Assembly (NCBI RefSeq): GCF_014054985.1 | Contig: NZ_CP059569.1 | Span: 248,001-312,000, forward strand | DNA from: Kingella oralis | GTDB lineage: Bacteria; Pseudomonadota; Gammaproteobacteria; Burkholderiales; Neisseriaceae | Direction of reading: 5' to 3' | DNA: 64,000 nt | Part shown: piece after piece, positions 9,249 to 22,461 of the stretch | How positions within the stretch are numbered: position 1 is the stretch's first letter | Layout of the letters: each line of letters opens with the position of its first letter | The notes under the pieces: model-generated | The model's database searches: none | Told to the model about the DNA's origin: nothing | The model's input: the letters and a program-made list of their open reading frames with translations, nothing else | Made by a program: the position numbers and the translations under genes

Positions 9249-10106
9249 ATGGCAATTCTGATTACAGGCGCATCCGCAGGCTTTGGCGCAGCCATGTGCC
9301 GCGCATTCGTGCAAGCAGGTTATCCCGTTATCGGCGCAGCCCGCCGCGCAGACAAACTCGCCGCCTTGCAAAGCGAACTTGGCTTTATGTTCCAGCCGCT
9401 AGAAATGGACGTGAGCGACAAAAATTCCGTCAATATCGCCCTCGCCAGCCTTGCCCAGCTTCCCGAAGCCTTCCACAGCATAGACTGCCTAATCAACAAC
9501 GCAGGGCTTGCCCTCGGGCTAGACCCCGCCCACCAAGCCAGCTTTGAAGACTGGGAAACCATGGTGCAAACCAACGTGCTCGGGCTGATTTACCTAACCC
9601 GCCAAGTGCTGCCGCAAATGGTGGAACGCAACCGCGGCTACATCATCAACATCGGCTCCATCGCAGGCACCTACCCCTACGCAGGCGGCAACGTGTACGG
9701 CGCAACCAAAGCCTTCGTGCGCCAATTCAGCCTTAATCTACGCGCCGATTTAGCAGGCAAAAACATCCGCGTAACCAATGTTGAACCAGGCTTATGCGGC
9801 GGCACCGAATTTTCCAACGTCCGCTTCAAAGGCGACGAAGAGCGCGTGAACAAACTCTATGAAAACGTGGATTACCTGCGCGCCGAAGACATCGCCCACA
9901 CCGCGCTATGGCTCTACCAATGCCCTGCGCACATGAACGTCAACGCCATAGAAATCATGCCCGTTGCCCAAACCTTTGCCGCCCACACCGTAACGCGCAA
10001 AACCGCGCCAGAGGACAATACTGCTGACAACGCTGTCGCCCACAACGCCGACAACCAAGCCCAACCCAAAGGTTTGTTTGGTAAGCTGGCATCGTTGTTT
10101 AAATAA
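9249..10106 (+). CDS. SDR-family oxidoreductase, YdfG-like
   Basis: 285 residues; ribosome site AGAAAGGA upstream of 9249. It is a short-chain dehydrogenase: TGASAGFG cofactor motif at residues 6-13, NNAG near 83, catalytic Ser in NIGSIAG and the pair Y-x3-K in VYGATKAF. The order and C-terminal part (PGLCGGTEFSNVRF..AEDIAHTALWLYQCPAHMNVN) match YdfG, which oxidises L-allo-threonine and reduces malonic semialdehyde with NADP. Compared with E. coli YdfG (248) it has an extra C-terminal tail of about 35 residues rich in Asn, Ala and Asp. Substrate assignment is by similarity only. Confidence 0.85.
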   Translation: MAILITGASAGFGAAMCRAFVQAGYPVIGAARRADKLAALQSELGFMFQPLEMDVSDKNSVNIALASLAQLPEAFHSIDCLINNAGLALGLDPAHQASFEDWETMVQTNVLGLIYLTRQVLPQMVERNRGYIINIGSIAGTYPYAGGNVYGATKAFVRQFSLNLRADLAGKNIRVTNVEPGLCGGTEFSNVRFKGDEERVNKLYENVDYLRAEDIAHTALWLYQCPAHMNVNAIEIMPVAQTFAAHTVTRKTAPEDNTADNAVAHNADNQAQPKGLFGKLASLFK

Positions 10107-10108
10107 TA

Positions 10109-10155
10109 TTTTCAGGCTGCCTAAACAGGTTCTCAACTATTCAGGCAGCCTGAAA
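10109..10155 (+). terminator. DUS-pair terminator after the YdfG-like gene
   Basis: TTTTCAGGCTGCCT at 10109-10122 and AGGCAGCCTGAAA at 10143-10155. The right copy reads TTCAGGCAGCCTGAA, almost a full palindrome. Confidence 0.65.
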
Positions 10156-10202
10156 TTTGCTAATATGCCGCCCATTTCACACCACACAACAAGGAGAACA
10201 AA

Positions 10203-10481
10203 ATGGCTCGCATGGTTCATTGCATCAAACTCGGCAAAGAAGCCGAAGGCATGAAATTCCCCCCGCTGCCCAACGCGCTGGGCAAACGCATTTTTGAAAA
10301 CATCTCCCAAGAAGCATGGGACGCATGGACGCGCCATCAAACCATGCTCATCAACGAAAACCGACTCAGCCTCGCCGACCCCCGCGCCCGCGAATACCTC
10401 ACACAACAAATGGAAAGCTATTTCTTTGGCGATGGCGCAGACAAAGTGCAAGGCTACGTTCCCATTGAAGAACCCAAATAG
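10203..10481 (+). CDS. yggX: Fe(2+)-trafficking / oxidative damage protection protein YggX
   Basis: 92 residues, the usual size. YggX protects iron-sulfur clusters from oxidative damage and may carry Fe(II). The family pattern is complete: [14 protein letters not shown] with the conserved Cys at residue 7, [14 protein letters not shown], and the C-terminal [11 protein letters not shown]. Ribosome site AAGGAG lies about six bases before the start. The gene stands alone between two terminators. Confidence 0.95.
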   Translation: MARMVHCIKLGKEAEGMKFPPLPNALGKRIFENISQEAWDAWTRHQTMLINENRLSLADPRAREYLTQQMESYFFGDGADKVQGYVPIEEPK

Positions 10482-10510
10482 GCAGCCTGAAAAAATAAGC
10501 AGCCTGAAAA

Positions 10511-10538
10511 CTCTTTGCACGAATTTTCACGCAAAGAG
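10511..10538 (+). terminator. Hairpin after yggX
   Basis: CTCTTTGC at 10511-10518 pairs with GCAAAGAG at 10531-10538. No T run follows, so termination by this hairpin is uncertain; it lies right after two DUS copies. Confidence 0.4.
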
Positions 10539-10659
10539 TAGTCAAAACAGCAAAAATGCGGTTAAAATTCGCAAACTCAAAAGTAGAGAAACCACTCTAT
10601 ACAACACTTGATAGAGATTATTCAAACCGCCGCAAGGCATTTTTTTAAGGACGAACATA

Positions 10660-10893
10660 ATGTCAGTTGAACAAAAAGTTAAAAGCATCGTAGCCGAGCA
10701 ACTAGGCGTGGCCGAAAGCGAAGTGAAAAACGAATCATCATTCCAAGACGACTTGGGCGCAGATTCGCTGGACACCGTAGAACTGGTCATGGCTTTGGAA
10801 GAAGCCTTTGGTTGCGAAATCCCCGATGAAGACGCAGAAAAACTCACCACCGTTCAAGCTGCGATTGATTACGTTAATTCCAAACAAGCGTAA
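10660..10893 (+). CDS. acpP: Acyl carrier protein
   Basis: 77 residues, strongly acidic. The phosphopantetheine attachment site is Ser36 in [12 protein letters not shown] carries growing acyl chains in fatty acid and lipid A synthesis. Ribosome site TAAGGACG is 8 bases before the ATG. It is followed by fabF, the common bacterial order, through a 92-base gap with a long hairpin, so the two are probably co-transcribed at different levels. Confidence 0.98.
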   Translation: MSVEQKVKSIVAEQLGVAESEVKNESSFQDDLGADSLDTVELVMALEEAFGCEIPDEDAEKLTTVQAAIDYVNSKQA

Positions 10894-10906
10894 GCCATTT
10901 TTGGCA

Positions 10907-10954
10907 AAACAGCCTCTGATTTTCAGGCAGCCCTGCCCAAATCAGGGGCTGTTT
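10907..10954 (+). promoter_or_regulatory. Long stem-loop between acpP and fabF
   Basis: A 15-bp stem (10907-10921 with 10940-10954, one G-U pair) with an 18-base loop that contains a DUS-like stretch. No T run follows, so it looks less like a terminator and more like an RNA-stabilising or attenuating hairpin that would let acpP be expressed above fabF. Confidence 0.5.
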
Positions 10955-10985
10955 GGCTAAACCTACATTACAAAAAGAGAATCCC

Positions 10986-12233
10986 ATGACTCAACGACGC
11001 GTTGTTATCACAGGTTTAGGACAAGTATCGCCCGTGGGCAATGACGTGCCCAGCGCGTGGCAAAACCTGCTGGCAGGCAAAAGCGGCATCGGCAAAATCA
11101 CCCGATTTGACGCTGGCGACATCGCTTGCCAAATTGCAGGCGAAGTGAAAGATTTTGATGTAACCCAATACATCCCGCCCAAAGAGGCCCGTCGCATGGA
11201 TGCCTTTATCCACTACGGCATCGCAGGTGCGATGCAAGCCATCGCTGATGCCCGTTTGGACGAGTTTGCCGAGTTGGATAAAGACCGCGTGGGCGTAAAC
11301 ATTGGTTCGGGCATCGGTGGTTTGCCCGCGATTGAAGCCACCGCCAACACCGTTGCCGCAGGCGGCGCGCGCAAAATCAACCCCTTTTTCATCCCCAGCT
11401 CGTTGATTAACCTGATTGCGGGGCACGTTACCATCCTAAAAGGCTATCGCGGCCCCAGCTACGGCATTGTGTCTGCCTGCACCACCAGCGCGCACGCCAT
11501 CGGCGATTCCATGCGGATGATTCAATACGGCGATGCCGACGTGATGATTGCGGGCGGCGCAGAAGGCGCGGTGTGCACACTGGGCATCGGCGGATTTGCC
11601 GCCATGAAAGCCTTGTCCACCCGCAATGATGACCCTGCCGCCGCGTCCCGCCCGTGGGACAAAGACCGCGATGGTTTTGTGATGGGCGAAGGCGCAGGCG
11701 TGTTGGTGCTGGAAGAGCTGGAACACGCCAAACGGCGCGGCGCAACCATTTACGCCGAAATCGTGGGTTTTGGCGCAAGCTCGGATGCCTACCACATCAC
11801 CGCGCCCAATATGGAAGGCCCCGCGCTGGCGTTATCCCGCGCGTTCAAAGATGCCAAGCTGCAACCGAGCGAAGTGGATTACATCAACGCGCACGGCACA
11901 TCCACGCCATTGGGCGATGCCAACGAAACTAACGCGATTAAATCGGTGTTGGGCGAACACGCGAAAAAAGTGCTGATTAGCTCTACCAAATCCATGACAG
12001 GACATTTGCTCGGCGCAGCGGGCGGCGTGGAAGCCGTTTACAGCGTGTTGGCGATTCGCGACCAAATCGCGCCGCCTACGATTAACTTGGTTAATCAAGA
12101 CTTTGAAGCAGGCTGCGATTTGGATTATTGCGCCAACGCAGCGCGCAAAGCCAATATCCGCGTGGCGGCATCCAGCTCGTTCGGCTTCGGCGGCACCAAC
12201 GGCACGCTGGTGTTTAAGCGCTACGAGGATTGA
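10986..12233 (+). CDS. fabF: 3-oxoacyl-ACP synthase II
   Basis: 415 residues from the ATG at 10986 (AAAGAGA upstream); an earlier in-frame ATG at 10953 lies in the hairpin and is unlikely. FabF condenses malonyl-ACP with acyl-ACP in fatty acid elongation. The catalytic Cys is in SACTTSAHA, and the two His are in NAHGTSTPLGD and KSMTGHLLGAAG. The C-terminal SSSFGFGGTNGTLVF is typical. Ends just before a strong terminator. Confidence 0.97.
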   Translation: MTQRRVVITGLGQVSPVGNDVPSAWQNLLAGKSGIGKITRFDAGDIACQIAGEVKDFDVTQYIPPKEARRMDAFIHYGIAGAMQAIADARLDEFAELDKDRVGVNIGSGIGGLPAIEATANTVAAGGARKINPFFIPSSLINLIAGHVTILKGYRGPSYGIVSACTTSAHAIGDSMRMIQYGDADVMIAGGAEGAVCTLGIGGFAAMKALSTRNDDPAAASRPWDKDRDGFVMGEGAGVLVLEELEHAKRRGATIYAEIVGFGASSDAYHITAPNMEGPALALSRAFKDAKLQPSEVDYINAHGTSTPLGDANETNAIKSVLGEHAKKVLISSTKSMTGHLLGAAGGVEAVYSVLAIRDQIAPPTINLVNQDFEAGCDLDYCANAARKANIRVAASSSFGFGGTNGTLVFKRYED

Positions 12234-12247
12234 TTTGAACAAACACG

Positions 12248-12281
12248 AAACCGCAAATGTTTGGGCGTTTGCGGTTTTTTG
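12248..12281 (+). terminator. Intrinsic terminator of acpP-fabF
   Basis: ACCGCAAA pairs with TTTGCGGT, followed by TTTTTG. A classic factor-independent terminator 15 bases after the fabF stop. Confidence 0.9.
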
Positions 12282-12491
12282 TGCGCGATAGGCAGCCTGA
12301 AAATGCTATTGCCTGTTTCAGACTGCCTCAAACAGTCCAGTTTGTCCAGTTTGTTCCGCCGCCCTGCCCACGCTTGAATCCGCTAAATTTCCACCGTTTG
12401 CTGCTTTCAACGCGGGTAATCCGTTTTTCAGGCTGCCCTAATCCGCACAATATTTGCGCGTTTCTGCATCATGCGGCGCGCGGCTCGTCTC

Positions 12492-12497
12492 TATAAT
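12492..12497 (+). promoter_or_regulatory. Likely -10 box of the PEBP gene
   Basis: TATAAT 32 bases before the start codon. No good -35 box is seen at the right distance. Confidence 0.45.
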
Positions 12498-12528
12498 TCA
12501 CGTTTTCATGCTTTAACAAGGAAACACT

Positions 12529-13077
12529 ATGAAAACAAGGTTCTATATCGCTATGCTGATGGGTTTGACCGTGCTTCCCATCGCAGCCTCTGCGGAAGGC
12601 AAATTTTCGGTGCAAGTGGGCGGCTTGCAAAACGGGCATTTCGCCCAACGCCATTTGTTAAGCGAAGCCTATGGTTTTGGCTGCACGGGCGGTAATATCG
12701 CGCCCACTATTTCGTGGAAAAATGCGCCCAAAGGCACAAAAAGTTTCGTGCTGACGATGTACGACAAAGACGCGCCCACAGGCTTGGGCTGGATGCATTG
12801 GGTGGTTGCCAATATTCCCGCCCATGTGCATACGCTGCCTGAAAACCAACCTTTGCCACAAGGCGCGCTGCAAACGCGCACCGATGGCGGCACAGCGGGT
12901 TTTATGGGCGCATGTCCGCCCAAAGGGCAGAACCACCGCTATGAAATCACCGTTACCGCCGTGGATGTGGCAACCTTGCCCAATATCACCGCCGACGCCA
13001 CGCCCGCGCTGGTGGGCTTTTTCGCCAACGCACACGCGCTGGGCAAAGCCAAAGTTACCGTGCGCCAAGCGCGATAG
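12529..13077 (+). CDS. Exported YbhB/YbcL (PEBP) family protein
   Basis: 182 residues. A signal peptide (MKTRFYIAMLMGLTVLPIAASA) precedes a phosphatidylethanolamine-binding-protein fold. Family marks are GCTGGNIAPTISWKNAPKGTKSF, the ligand-site stretch YDKDAPTG..MHWVVANIP and GACPPKGQNHRYEITV. Bacterial PEBP proteins have no settled function. Ribosome site AAGGAAA lies just upstream. Single gene, with its own hairpin terminator. Confidence 0.9.
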   Translation: MKTRFYIAMLMGLTVLPIAASAEGKFSVQVGGLQNGHFAQRHLLSEAYGFGCTGGNIAPTISWKNAPKGTKSFVLTMYDKDAPTGLGWMHWVVANIPAHVHTLPENQPLPQGALQTRTDGGTAGFMGACPPKGQNHRYEITVTAVDVATLPNITADATPALVGFFANAHALGKAKVTVRQAR

Positions 13078-13095
13078 CGGTTTGATGAAGCAGCA

Positions 13096-13122
13096 AAAAG
13101 GACGCAGTAAGATGCGTCCTTT
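13096..13122 (+). terminator. Hairpin terminator of the PEBP gene
   Basis: AAAGGACGCA pairs with TGCGTCCTTT across a 6-base loop, 18 bases after the stop codon; few T bases follow. Confidence 0.65.
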
Positions 13123-13130
13123 GGCATTTG

Positions 13131-13190
13131 AGGCAGCCTGAAAACGAGCGAAGCTAAAACGCACCGCTAAAAACGGTTTCAGGCTGCCTT
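13131..13190. terminator. DUS pair between convergent genes
   Basis: AGGCAGCCTGAAAA at 13131 pairs with TTTCAGGCTGCCTT ending at 13190. The right copy overlaps the stop codon of the AraC-type gene, which therefore ends in RKAA. Confidence 0.55.
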
Positions 13191-13973
13191 GCGCACATCG
13201 CTTGGCGTGCAGCCAAAATGCGCGCGAAACTTCGCCGCAAACCGCGCAGGGCTTTCATAGCCCACTGCATACGCCACCTGCGCCACGCCCAACGGCGACG
13301 TTTGCAACAGCGTGAGGGCGCGCATCATTTTGATGTTGCCCAACAGTTCGCGGAAAGACGCGCCTTCGTTTGCCAACCGCCGCCGCAGCGTTGCCTCGCT
13401 CATGCCAAGCCGTTGCGCCACATCCGCTATCTGCCAGCTTGCCGCCATGTCCTGCGCAATCAGTTGGCGTATCTGCTTGCTTAAACGCTGCGCCGAATGC
13501 GGATTGAACACCGCCCCAGCTTGCGCCAGCCAAGCCAGCAGTTCCATTGTCCGCGCTGCCAAAACCGTTTCAGGCAGCCGCGTCTGCACGCCCTGCACCA
13601 CGCGCAAAAACGCTTCATCCCACGCCGCATCGGGGCGCAACACACGCGCCAAATCCAGCGTTTCGCGCGAAGGGTGTTGCGCGAAAAACTGCGCCACCCA
13701 TTCATCGCCCAACATCAGCCACTCCGAGCGATAACCCTGCGCCGCATCGGGTTCGTTCAACACGTCAAACGACTGCCCGCCCGCAATCAGCAGCCATTGT
13801 CCTGTCGTTGCAGTCAATTCGCCGCCCGCGTAGCGCAACGTTTTACGCCCATGCAACACGCGCACAATCATCGGCTGGGCAAACTGCGATTGGGCGAATG
13901 AAAGTTTTTTATGCTGCAACACGCTGCCCGTTTCTAAATATTGGGCGCAGGCAAAATGACGAATGGTGGGCAT
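13179..13973 (-). CDS. AraC-family transcriptional regulator
   Basis: 264 residues. The C-terminal 100 residues hold two helix-turn-helix units: IADVAQRLGMSEATLRRRLANEG and VAQVAYAVGYESPARFAAKFRAHFGCTPSDVRK. The N-terminal half looks like a cupin-type sensor (SFAQSQFAQPMIVRVLHGRKTLRYAGGE..LIAGGQSF). The ligand and targets are unknown. The layout recalls the group that senses small aromatic or stress molecules, but I cannot name a member. The gene that diverges from it is topA, 280 bases away, with several DUS between. Confidence 0.88.
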   Translation of the reverse strand: MPTIRHFACAQYLETGSVLQHKKLSFAQSQFAQPMIVRVLHGRKTLRYAGGELTATTGQWLLIAGGQSFDVLNEPDAAQGYRSEWLMLGDEWVAQFFAQHPSRETLDLARVLRPDAAWDEAFLRVVQGVQTRLPETVLAARTMELLAWLAQAGAVFNPHSAQRLSKQIRQLIAQDMAASWQIADVAQRLGMSEATLRRRLANEGASFRELLGNIKMMRALTLLQTSPLGVAQVAYAVGYESPARFAAKFRAHFGCTPSDVRKAA

Positions 13974-14021
13974 GGCAAAATCGGCGGATAAAAAAACAAA
14001 TTATAAAAGAAAGGGAAAGCG

Positions 14022-14063
14022 TTTTCAGGCTGCCTATCCTGCTGCCCATAGGCAGCCTGAAAA
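14022..14063. terminator. DUS-pair hairpin upstream of the AraC gene
   Basis: TTTTCAGGCTGCCTAT pairs with ATAGGCAGCCTGAAAA across 10 bases. It lies in the 284-bp gap between divergent genes, so it may insulate their promoters rather than end a gene. Confidence 0.5.
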
Positions 14064-14145
14064 ACAATTTCCGCCAACCCCTTGCCAAAACCTATCTATT
14101 TTAAGAATAATAAAAAAAGAACATTCAGGCAGCCGCTATAAATAA

Positions 14146-14186
14146 AAGGCAGCCTGAAAACCAAAAATCCGTTTTCAGGCTGCCTT
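14146..14186. repeat. Second DUS pair upstream of topA
   Basis: AAGGCAGCCTGAAAA and TTTTCAGGCTGCCTT 11 bases apart. With the neighbouring pair and two single copies this short gap holds at least six DUS-like sites. Confidence 0.6.
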
Positions 14187-14257
14187 AACAAGAAACCGAT
14201 TACCGCACAAAAGCAGCCTGAATCCTTATCTATCCACTTCGCAAGCAGAACAACATC

Positions 14258-16582
14258 ATGGCAAAGAATCTCCTTATCGTCGAATCTCCCAACAAAATCA
14301 AATCCATCAAAAAATACCTCGGCAGTGATTATGAAGTACTCGCTTCGTTTGGGCACGTGCGCGACCTCATCAAGAAAAACGGCGCAGTCAATCCCGAAGA
14401 CAACTTCGCCATGAAATACGAAATCCCCGCCAAATCCGCCAAACACGTGGACGAAATCGTCAAAGCCGCCAAACAAGCCGACACCATCTATCTCGCTACC
14501 GACCCTGATAGAGAGGGCGAGGCGATTTCATGGCACATCGCCGAAATTCTCAAATCCAAACGCGGCATGGCAAACATCGGCGACAAGCTGCAACGCGTGG
14601 TGTTCCACGAAGTCACCCCCAAAGGCGTGCAAGAAGCCATCCAACACCCGCGCGGGCTAGACATCAACCTTGTGGACGCGCAACAAGCCCGCCGCGCCTT
14701 GGATTATCTGGTTGGTTTCAACCTATCGCCCTTGCTGTGGAAAAAAATCCGCCGTGGCTTATCCGCAGGGCGCGTGCAAAGCCCCGCCTTGCGCCTGATT
14801 TGCGAACGCGAAAACGAAATCCGCGCCTTTGAAACCCAAGAATACTGGTCTATCCACATGGACAGCCACAAAGGGCGCACCAAATTCAGCGCCAAGCTCA
14901 CCCAATGGCAAAACGCCAAGCTGGAACAATTCTCCCTGCCCAATGAAGCCAGCCAAGCCGCCATTCTCACCGCCTTGCAAGGCAAAGAAGCGCGCGTGTC
15001 CGAAGTCATCAAAAAGAAAGCCACGCGCAAGCCCGCCGCGCCGTACACCACTTCCACCATGCAACAAGATGCCGTGCGCAAACTCGGTTTCACCACCGAC
15101 CGCACCATGCGCACCGCCCAGCAGCTATTTGAAGGGATTGACGTGGGGCAGGGCGCAGTCGGTCTGATTACCTATATGCGTACCGACAGCGTAACCCTGT
15201 CGCAAGATGCCGTTACCGAAATCCGCCACTATATTGACAACAAAATCGGCGCGGACTACCTGCCCAACAGCCCCCGCGTGTACAAAACCAAATCCAAAAA
15301 CGCCCAAGAAGCGCACGAAGCCATCCGCCCCACCTCCGTTTACCGCACGCCCGAAAGCGTCAAACCGTTTCTTTCTGCCGACCAATTCAAGCTCTACCAA
15401 ATGATTTGGCAGCGCACCGTCGCCTGCCAAATGGTAGAAGCCAAATTTGATGCCACCACCGTGGATATTGCCGTGGGCGACGGCATATTCCGCGCCACAG
15501 GGCAAGTGCTGGTGTTTGCAGGCTTTTTAAGCGTTTATCAAGAAGGCGCAGACGAAGACGACAACGCCGACGAAAACAACAAAAAACTGCCCGAAATGAC
15601 AGTAGGCGATGCGCTCCCCGTGGACAACCTATACGGCGAACAACACTTCACCCAGCCACCGCCACGCTTCAACGAAGCCACGCTCGTTAAAGCCCTAGAA
15701 GAATACGGCATTGGCCGCCCCTCCACCTACGCTAGCATCATCAAAACGCTCAAAGACCGCGAATATGTGATTGTGGAACAACGCCGTTTCCTGCCCACCG
15801 ACACAGGCGAAGTGGTCAACAAATTTCTCACCGAACACTTCCAACAATATGTGGACTACGACTTCACCGCCAAATTGGAAGACCAGCTCGACGAAATTGC
15901 AGGCGGCAAACGCCAATGGATTCCCGTTATGGACACCTTCTGGCAAGGCTTCCACAAACAAGTAGAAGAAAAAGAAGGCATAGAACGCGCCAAATTCACC
16001 ACCGAAGAGCTAGACGAAACCTGCCCCAAATGCGGCAATCACAAGCTGCAAATCAAATTCGGGCGCGCAGGACGCTTCATCGCCTGCGCAGGCTATCCCG
16101 AATGCGACTACACGCGCAATGTAAACGAAACCGCCGAGCAAGCCGCCGCCCGCATCGCCCAAGACGAAGCCATGCAAGCCGAGCTCAACGGACGGCAATG
16201 CCCGCAATGCAGCGGACAACTCGTTTACAAAAACAGCCGCACAGGCAAAAAATTCATCGGCTGCGCCAACTACCCCAAATGCAAATACGTTGAACCGCTG
16301 GAAAAACCCAAAGACACAGGCGTAACCTGCCCGCAATGCGGCAAAGGGCATTTGGTGGAACGAAAATCCCGTTTCGGCACAACCTTTTACAGCTGCAACA
16401 CCTACCCCGAATGCAAATACGCCATCAACAGCGAACCGCTCGCGCAACCCTGCCCCCAATGCGGCTGGGCAATTACCATGCGCAAAGTAACCAAACGCTG
16501 GGGCGTGCAACGCGTCTGCCCACAAAAAGAATGCGGCTGGAAAGAGCAGTTGGAAGCACCCGCGCCGAAAGAGAAAAAATAA
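14258..16582 (+). CDS. topA: DNA topoisomerase I
   Basis: 774 residues. TopA relaxes negative supercoils by cutting one strand. It has the N-terminal TOPRIM domain (LLIVESPNKIKSI, then TDPDREGEAIS with the metal-binding acids) and the catalytic Tyr306 in GLITYMRTDS. The C-terminal part carries several zinc-finger-type C4 modules (CPKCG..C..C, CPQCS, CPQCGKGH, CPQCGW). The E. coli enzyme is longer (865); the beta-proteobacterial type has this size. It stands alone upstream of the rRNA operon. Confidence 0.97.
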   Translation: MAKNLLIVESPNKIKSIKKYLGSDYEVLASFGHVRDLIKKNGAVNPEDNFAMKYEIPAKSAKHVDEIVKAAKQADTIYLATDPDREGEAISWHIAEILKSKRGMANIGDKLQRVVFHEVTPKGVQEAIQHPRGLDINLVDAQQARRALDYLVGFNLSPLLWKKIRRGLSAGRVQSPALRLICERENEIRAFETQEYWSIHMDSHKGRTKFSAKLTQWQNAKLEQFSLPNEASQAAILTALQGKEARVSEVIKKKATRKPAAPYTTSTMQQDAVRKLGFTTDRTMRTAQQLFEGIDVGQGAVGLITYMRTDSVTLSQDAVTEIRHYIDNKIGADYLPNSPRVYKTKSKNAQEAHEAIRPTSVYRTPESVKPFLSADQFKLYQMIWQRTVACQMVEAKFDATTVDIAVGDGIFRATGQVLVFAGFLSVYQEGADEDDNADENNKKLPEMTVGDALPVDNLYGEQHFTQPPPRFNEATLVKALEEYGIGRPSTYASIIKTLKDREYVIVEQRRFLPTDTGEVVNKFLTEHFQQYVDYDFTAKLEDQLDEIAGGKRQWIPVMDTFWQGFHKQVEEKEGIERAKFTTEELDETCPKCGNHKLQIKFGRAGRFIACAGYPECDYTRNVNETAEQAAARIAQDEAMQAELNGRQCPQCSGQLVYKNSRTGKKFIGCANYPKCKYVEPLEKPKDTGVTCPQCGKGHLVERKSRFGTTFYSCNTYPECKYAINSEPLAQPCPQCGWAITMRKVTKRWGVQRVCPQKECGWKEQLEAPAPKEKK

Positions 16583-16784
16583 AAAGTAGAGTGAATTAGG
16601 ATATGCCAAAGGCAGCCTTAAAACCCCACTCCCAATTTCATGCTGTCCATCCCGACCATTTTCAGCAGGCAAAGCCGCCTTTGTTGGTTACCGCAAAAGC
16701 CAACCGAACAAAAAAATCATTACAAAAAAACCGTTACCGGGCAGATATTTGCCGGTTGGTGGTAAATAATTTCCCACGTATGAG

Positions 16785-16814
16785 TTGACAATATTGGGTG
16801 GGGGCGGGTATAGT
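16785..16814 (+). promoter_or_regulatory. Main rRNA operon promoter
   Basis: TTGACA at 16785-16790 and TATAGT at 16809-16814 with an 18-base spacer. AT-rich sequence upstream (GGTAAATAATTT) may act as an UP element, and the start region is GC-flanked as in stringently controlled promoters. The 450-base stretch between topA and 16S holds this promoter, a leader and one decayed DUS, with no gene. Confidence 0.85.
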
Positions 16815-17035
16815 TCGCATCTTTCGCTGCTACGGCAGTCAAAGCTTCTGTAAAGAAGCTTAAGTTTTGTTCTTTAAGAAGACAGATTACCGATAAGTGT
16901 GAGTGCCTGATGGTCTCACACTGCGACAAAAACAGACAAGAAGGATTAATGATGATTTAGGCTTTTAGTTTGAATTGTTATTGATTGCCTTGTCAGTTTC
17001 TTTGAAGCAGACCAGAATAAAGTAAGTTAGAGATT

Positions 17036-18579
<1,544 letters not shown>

Positions 18580-18643
18580 GAGAAAAAGAGACGATTAGGC
18601 ACTCACACTTATCGGTAAACTGTACATAAAGATGCGACACATA

Positions 18644-18720
<77 letters not shown>

Positions 18721-18770
18721 AGAGAAGCAAGCCGCAAGTAAAAAACCTCATGAGAGGAAAAGAGAATACT

Positions 18771-18846
18771 GGGGGCATAGCTCAGTTGGTAGAGCACCTG
18801 CTTTGCAAGCAGGGGGTCATCGGTTCGATCCCGTTTGCCTCCACCA
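18771..18846 (+). tRNA. tRNA-Ala (TGC)
   Basis: 76 bases with encoded CCA. The anticodon TGC is at 18804-18806 (CTTTGCAAG); the TTCGATC T-arm is clear. Second tRNA of the ribosomal spacer. Confidence 0.97.
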
Positions 18847-19215
18847 AGATTTCCCAAATCAAAGCAGCCTGAAAGCATGTTAGGCTATTTTAATTTGCGA
18901 AAACAACGCATCGATCTTTAACAAATTGGAAAGCCGAAATCAACAAACAAAGACAAAAGTTTGGATTGGTTTGAAATGCTGGTGCAACAGCATTTCAGGC
19001 AGCCTGAAATGCCATTTAACGCAAGTTAAAAAGCAAACAGGCAAAAAAGAAACAAACAAAAGAATTTGGGTGATGATTGTATCGACTTAATCCTGAAACA
19101 CAAAAGGCAGGATTAAGACACAACAAAGCAGTAAGCTTTATCAAAGTAGGGAATCTAAGTTATAGCGGTAGTCAACGCTGGTTATAACGAAGTCAAAAGG
19201 TTCTTCAAATGATAG
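18847..19215 (+). other. Spacer between tRNA-Ala and 23S rRNA
   Basis: No gene. It contains a boxA-like antitermination site (GATCTTTAACAAATTGGA near 18912), a palindromic DUS (TTTCAGGCAGCCTGAAA near 18991-19007), an inverted pair of TTAATCCTG-type arms near 19088-19115, and the 5' arm (GATAGAGTCAAG) of the 23S processing stem, which pairs with sequence just after the 23S gene. Confidence 0.75.
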
Positions 19216-22104
<2,889 letters not shown>

Positions 22105-22240
22105 ATCATTTGAAGAACTTTGCAATAAAACAAAGTGAAGCAAAGATAAAGCTTACTGATGAATACATTCATCACCGAAATAAGACAAAATAAAGTAATA
22201 AATAAAAAGTTGATAAACGGCTTGCCAATTTGACAGTTTA

Positions 22241-22356
22241 TGTTTGGCGACCATAGCGGTTTGGTCCCACTCCTTCCCATCCCGAACAGGACAGTGAAAC
22301 GAACCAGCGCCGATGATAGTATGGATTCCCATGCGAAAGTAGGTCATCGCCAAACT
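22241..22356 (+). rRNA. rrf: 5S ribosomal RNA
   Basis: About 116 bases. It starts TGTTTGGCGACCATAGCGG and ends GTCATCGCCAAACT; the ends pair. The loop sequence CCCATCCCGAACAGG is the conserved 5S core. Confidence 0.95.
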
Positions 22357-22365
22357 CCTTATGCA

Positions 22366-22401
22366 AAACCCCTTTGGTTGCCATCACAGCCAAAGGGGTT
22401 T
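22366..22401 (+). terminator. rRNA operon terminator
   Basis: AAACCCCTTTGG and CCAAAGGGGTTT form a 12-bp stem ten bases after 5S rRNA. Confidence 0.9.
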
Positions 22402-22405
22402 AGTC

Positions 22406-22434
22406 TTGGGATTTATATGGTTTAAAGCTATAAT
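22406..22434 (+). promoter_or_regulatory. Promoter of purK
   Basis: TTGGGA at 22406-22411 and TATAAT at 22429-22434 with a 17-base spacer, 27 bases before the start codon. Confidence 0.7.
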
Positions 22435-22461
22435 TTACGTTTTATTTTTGGTGATTATTTG

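Noticed and set aside
22402..22461. Purine riboswitch or PurR site upstream of purK
   Set aside because: The short leader after the promoter (about 20 bases) leaves no room for an aptamer, and no purine-type operator palindrome is seen.
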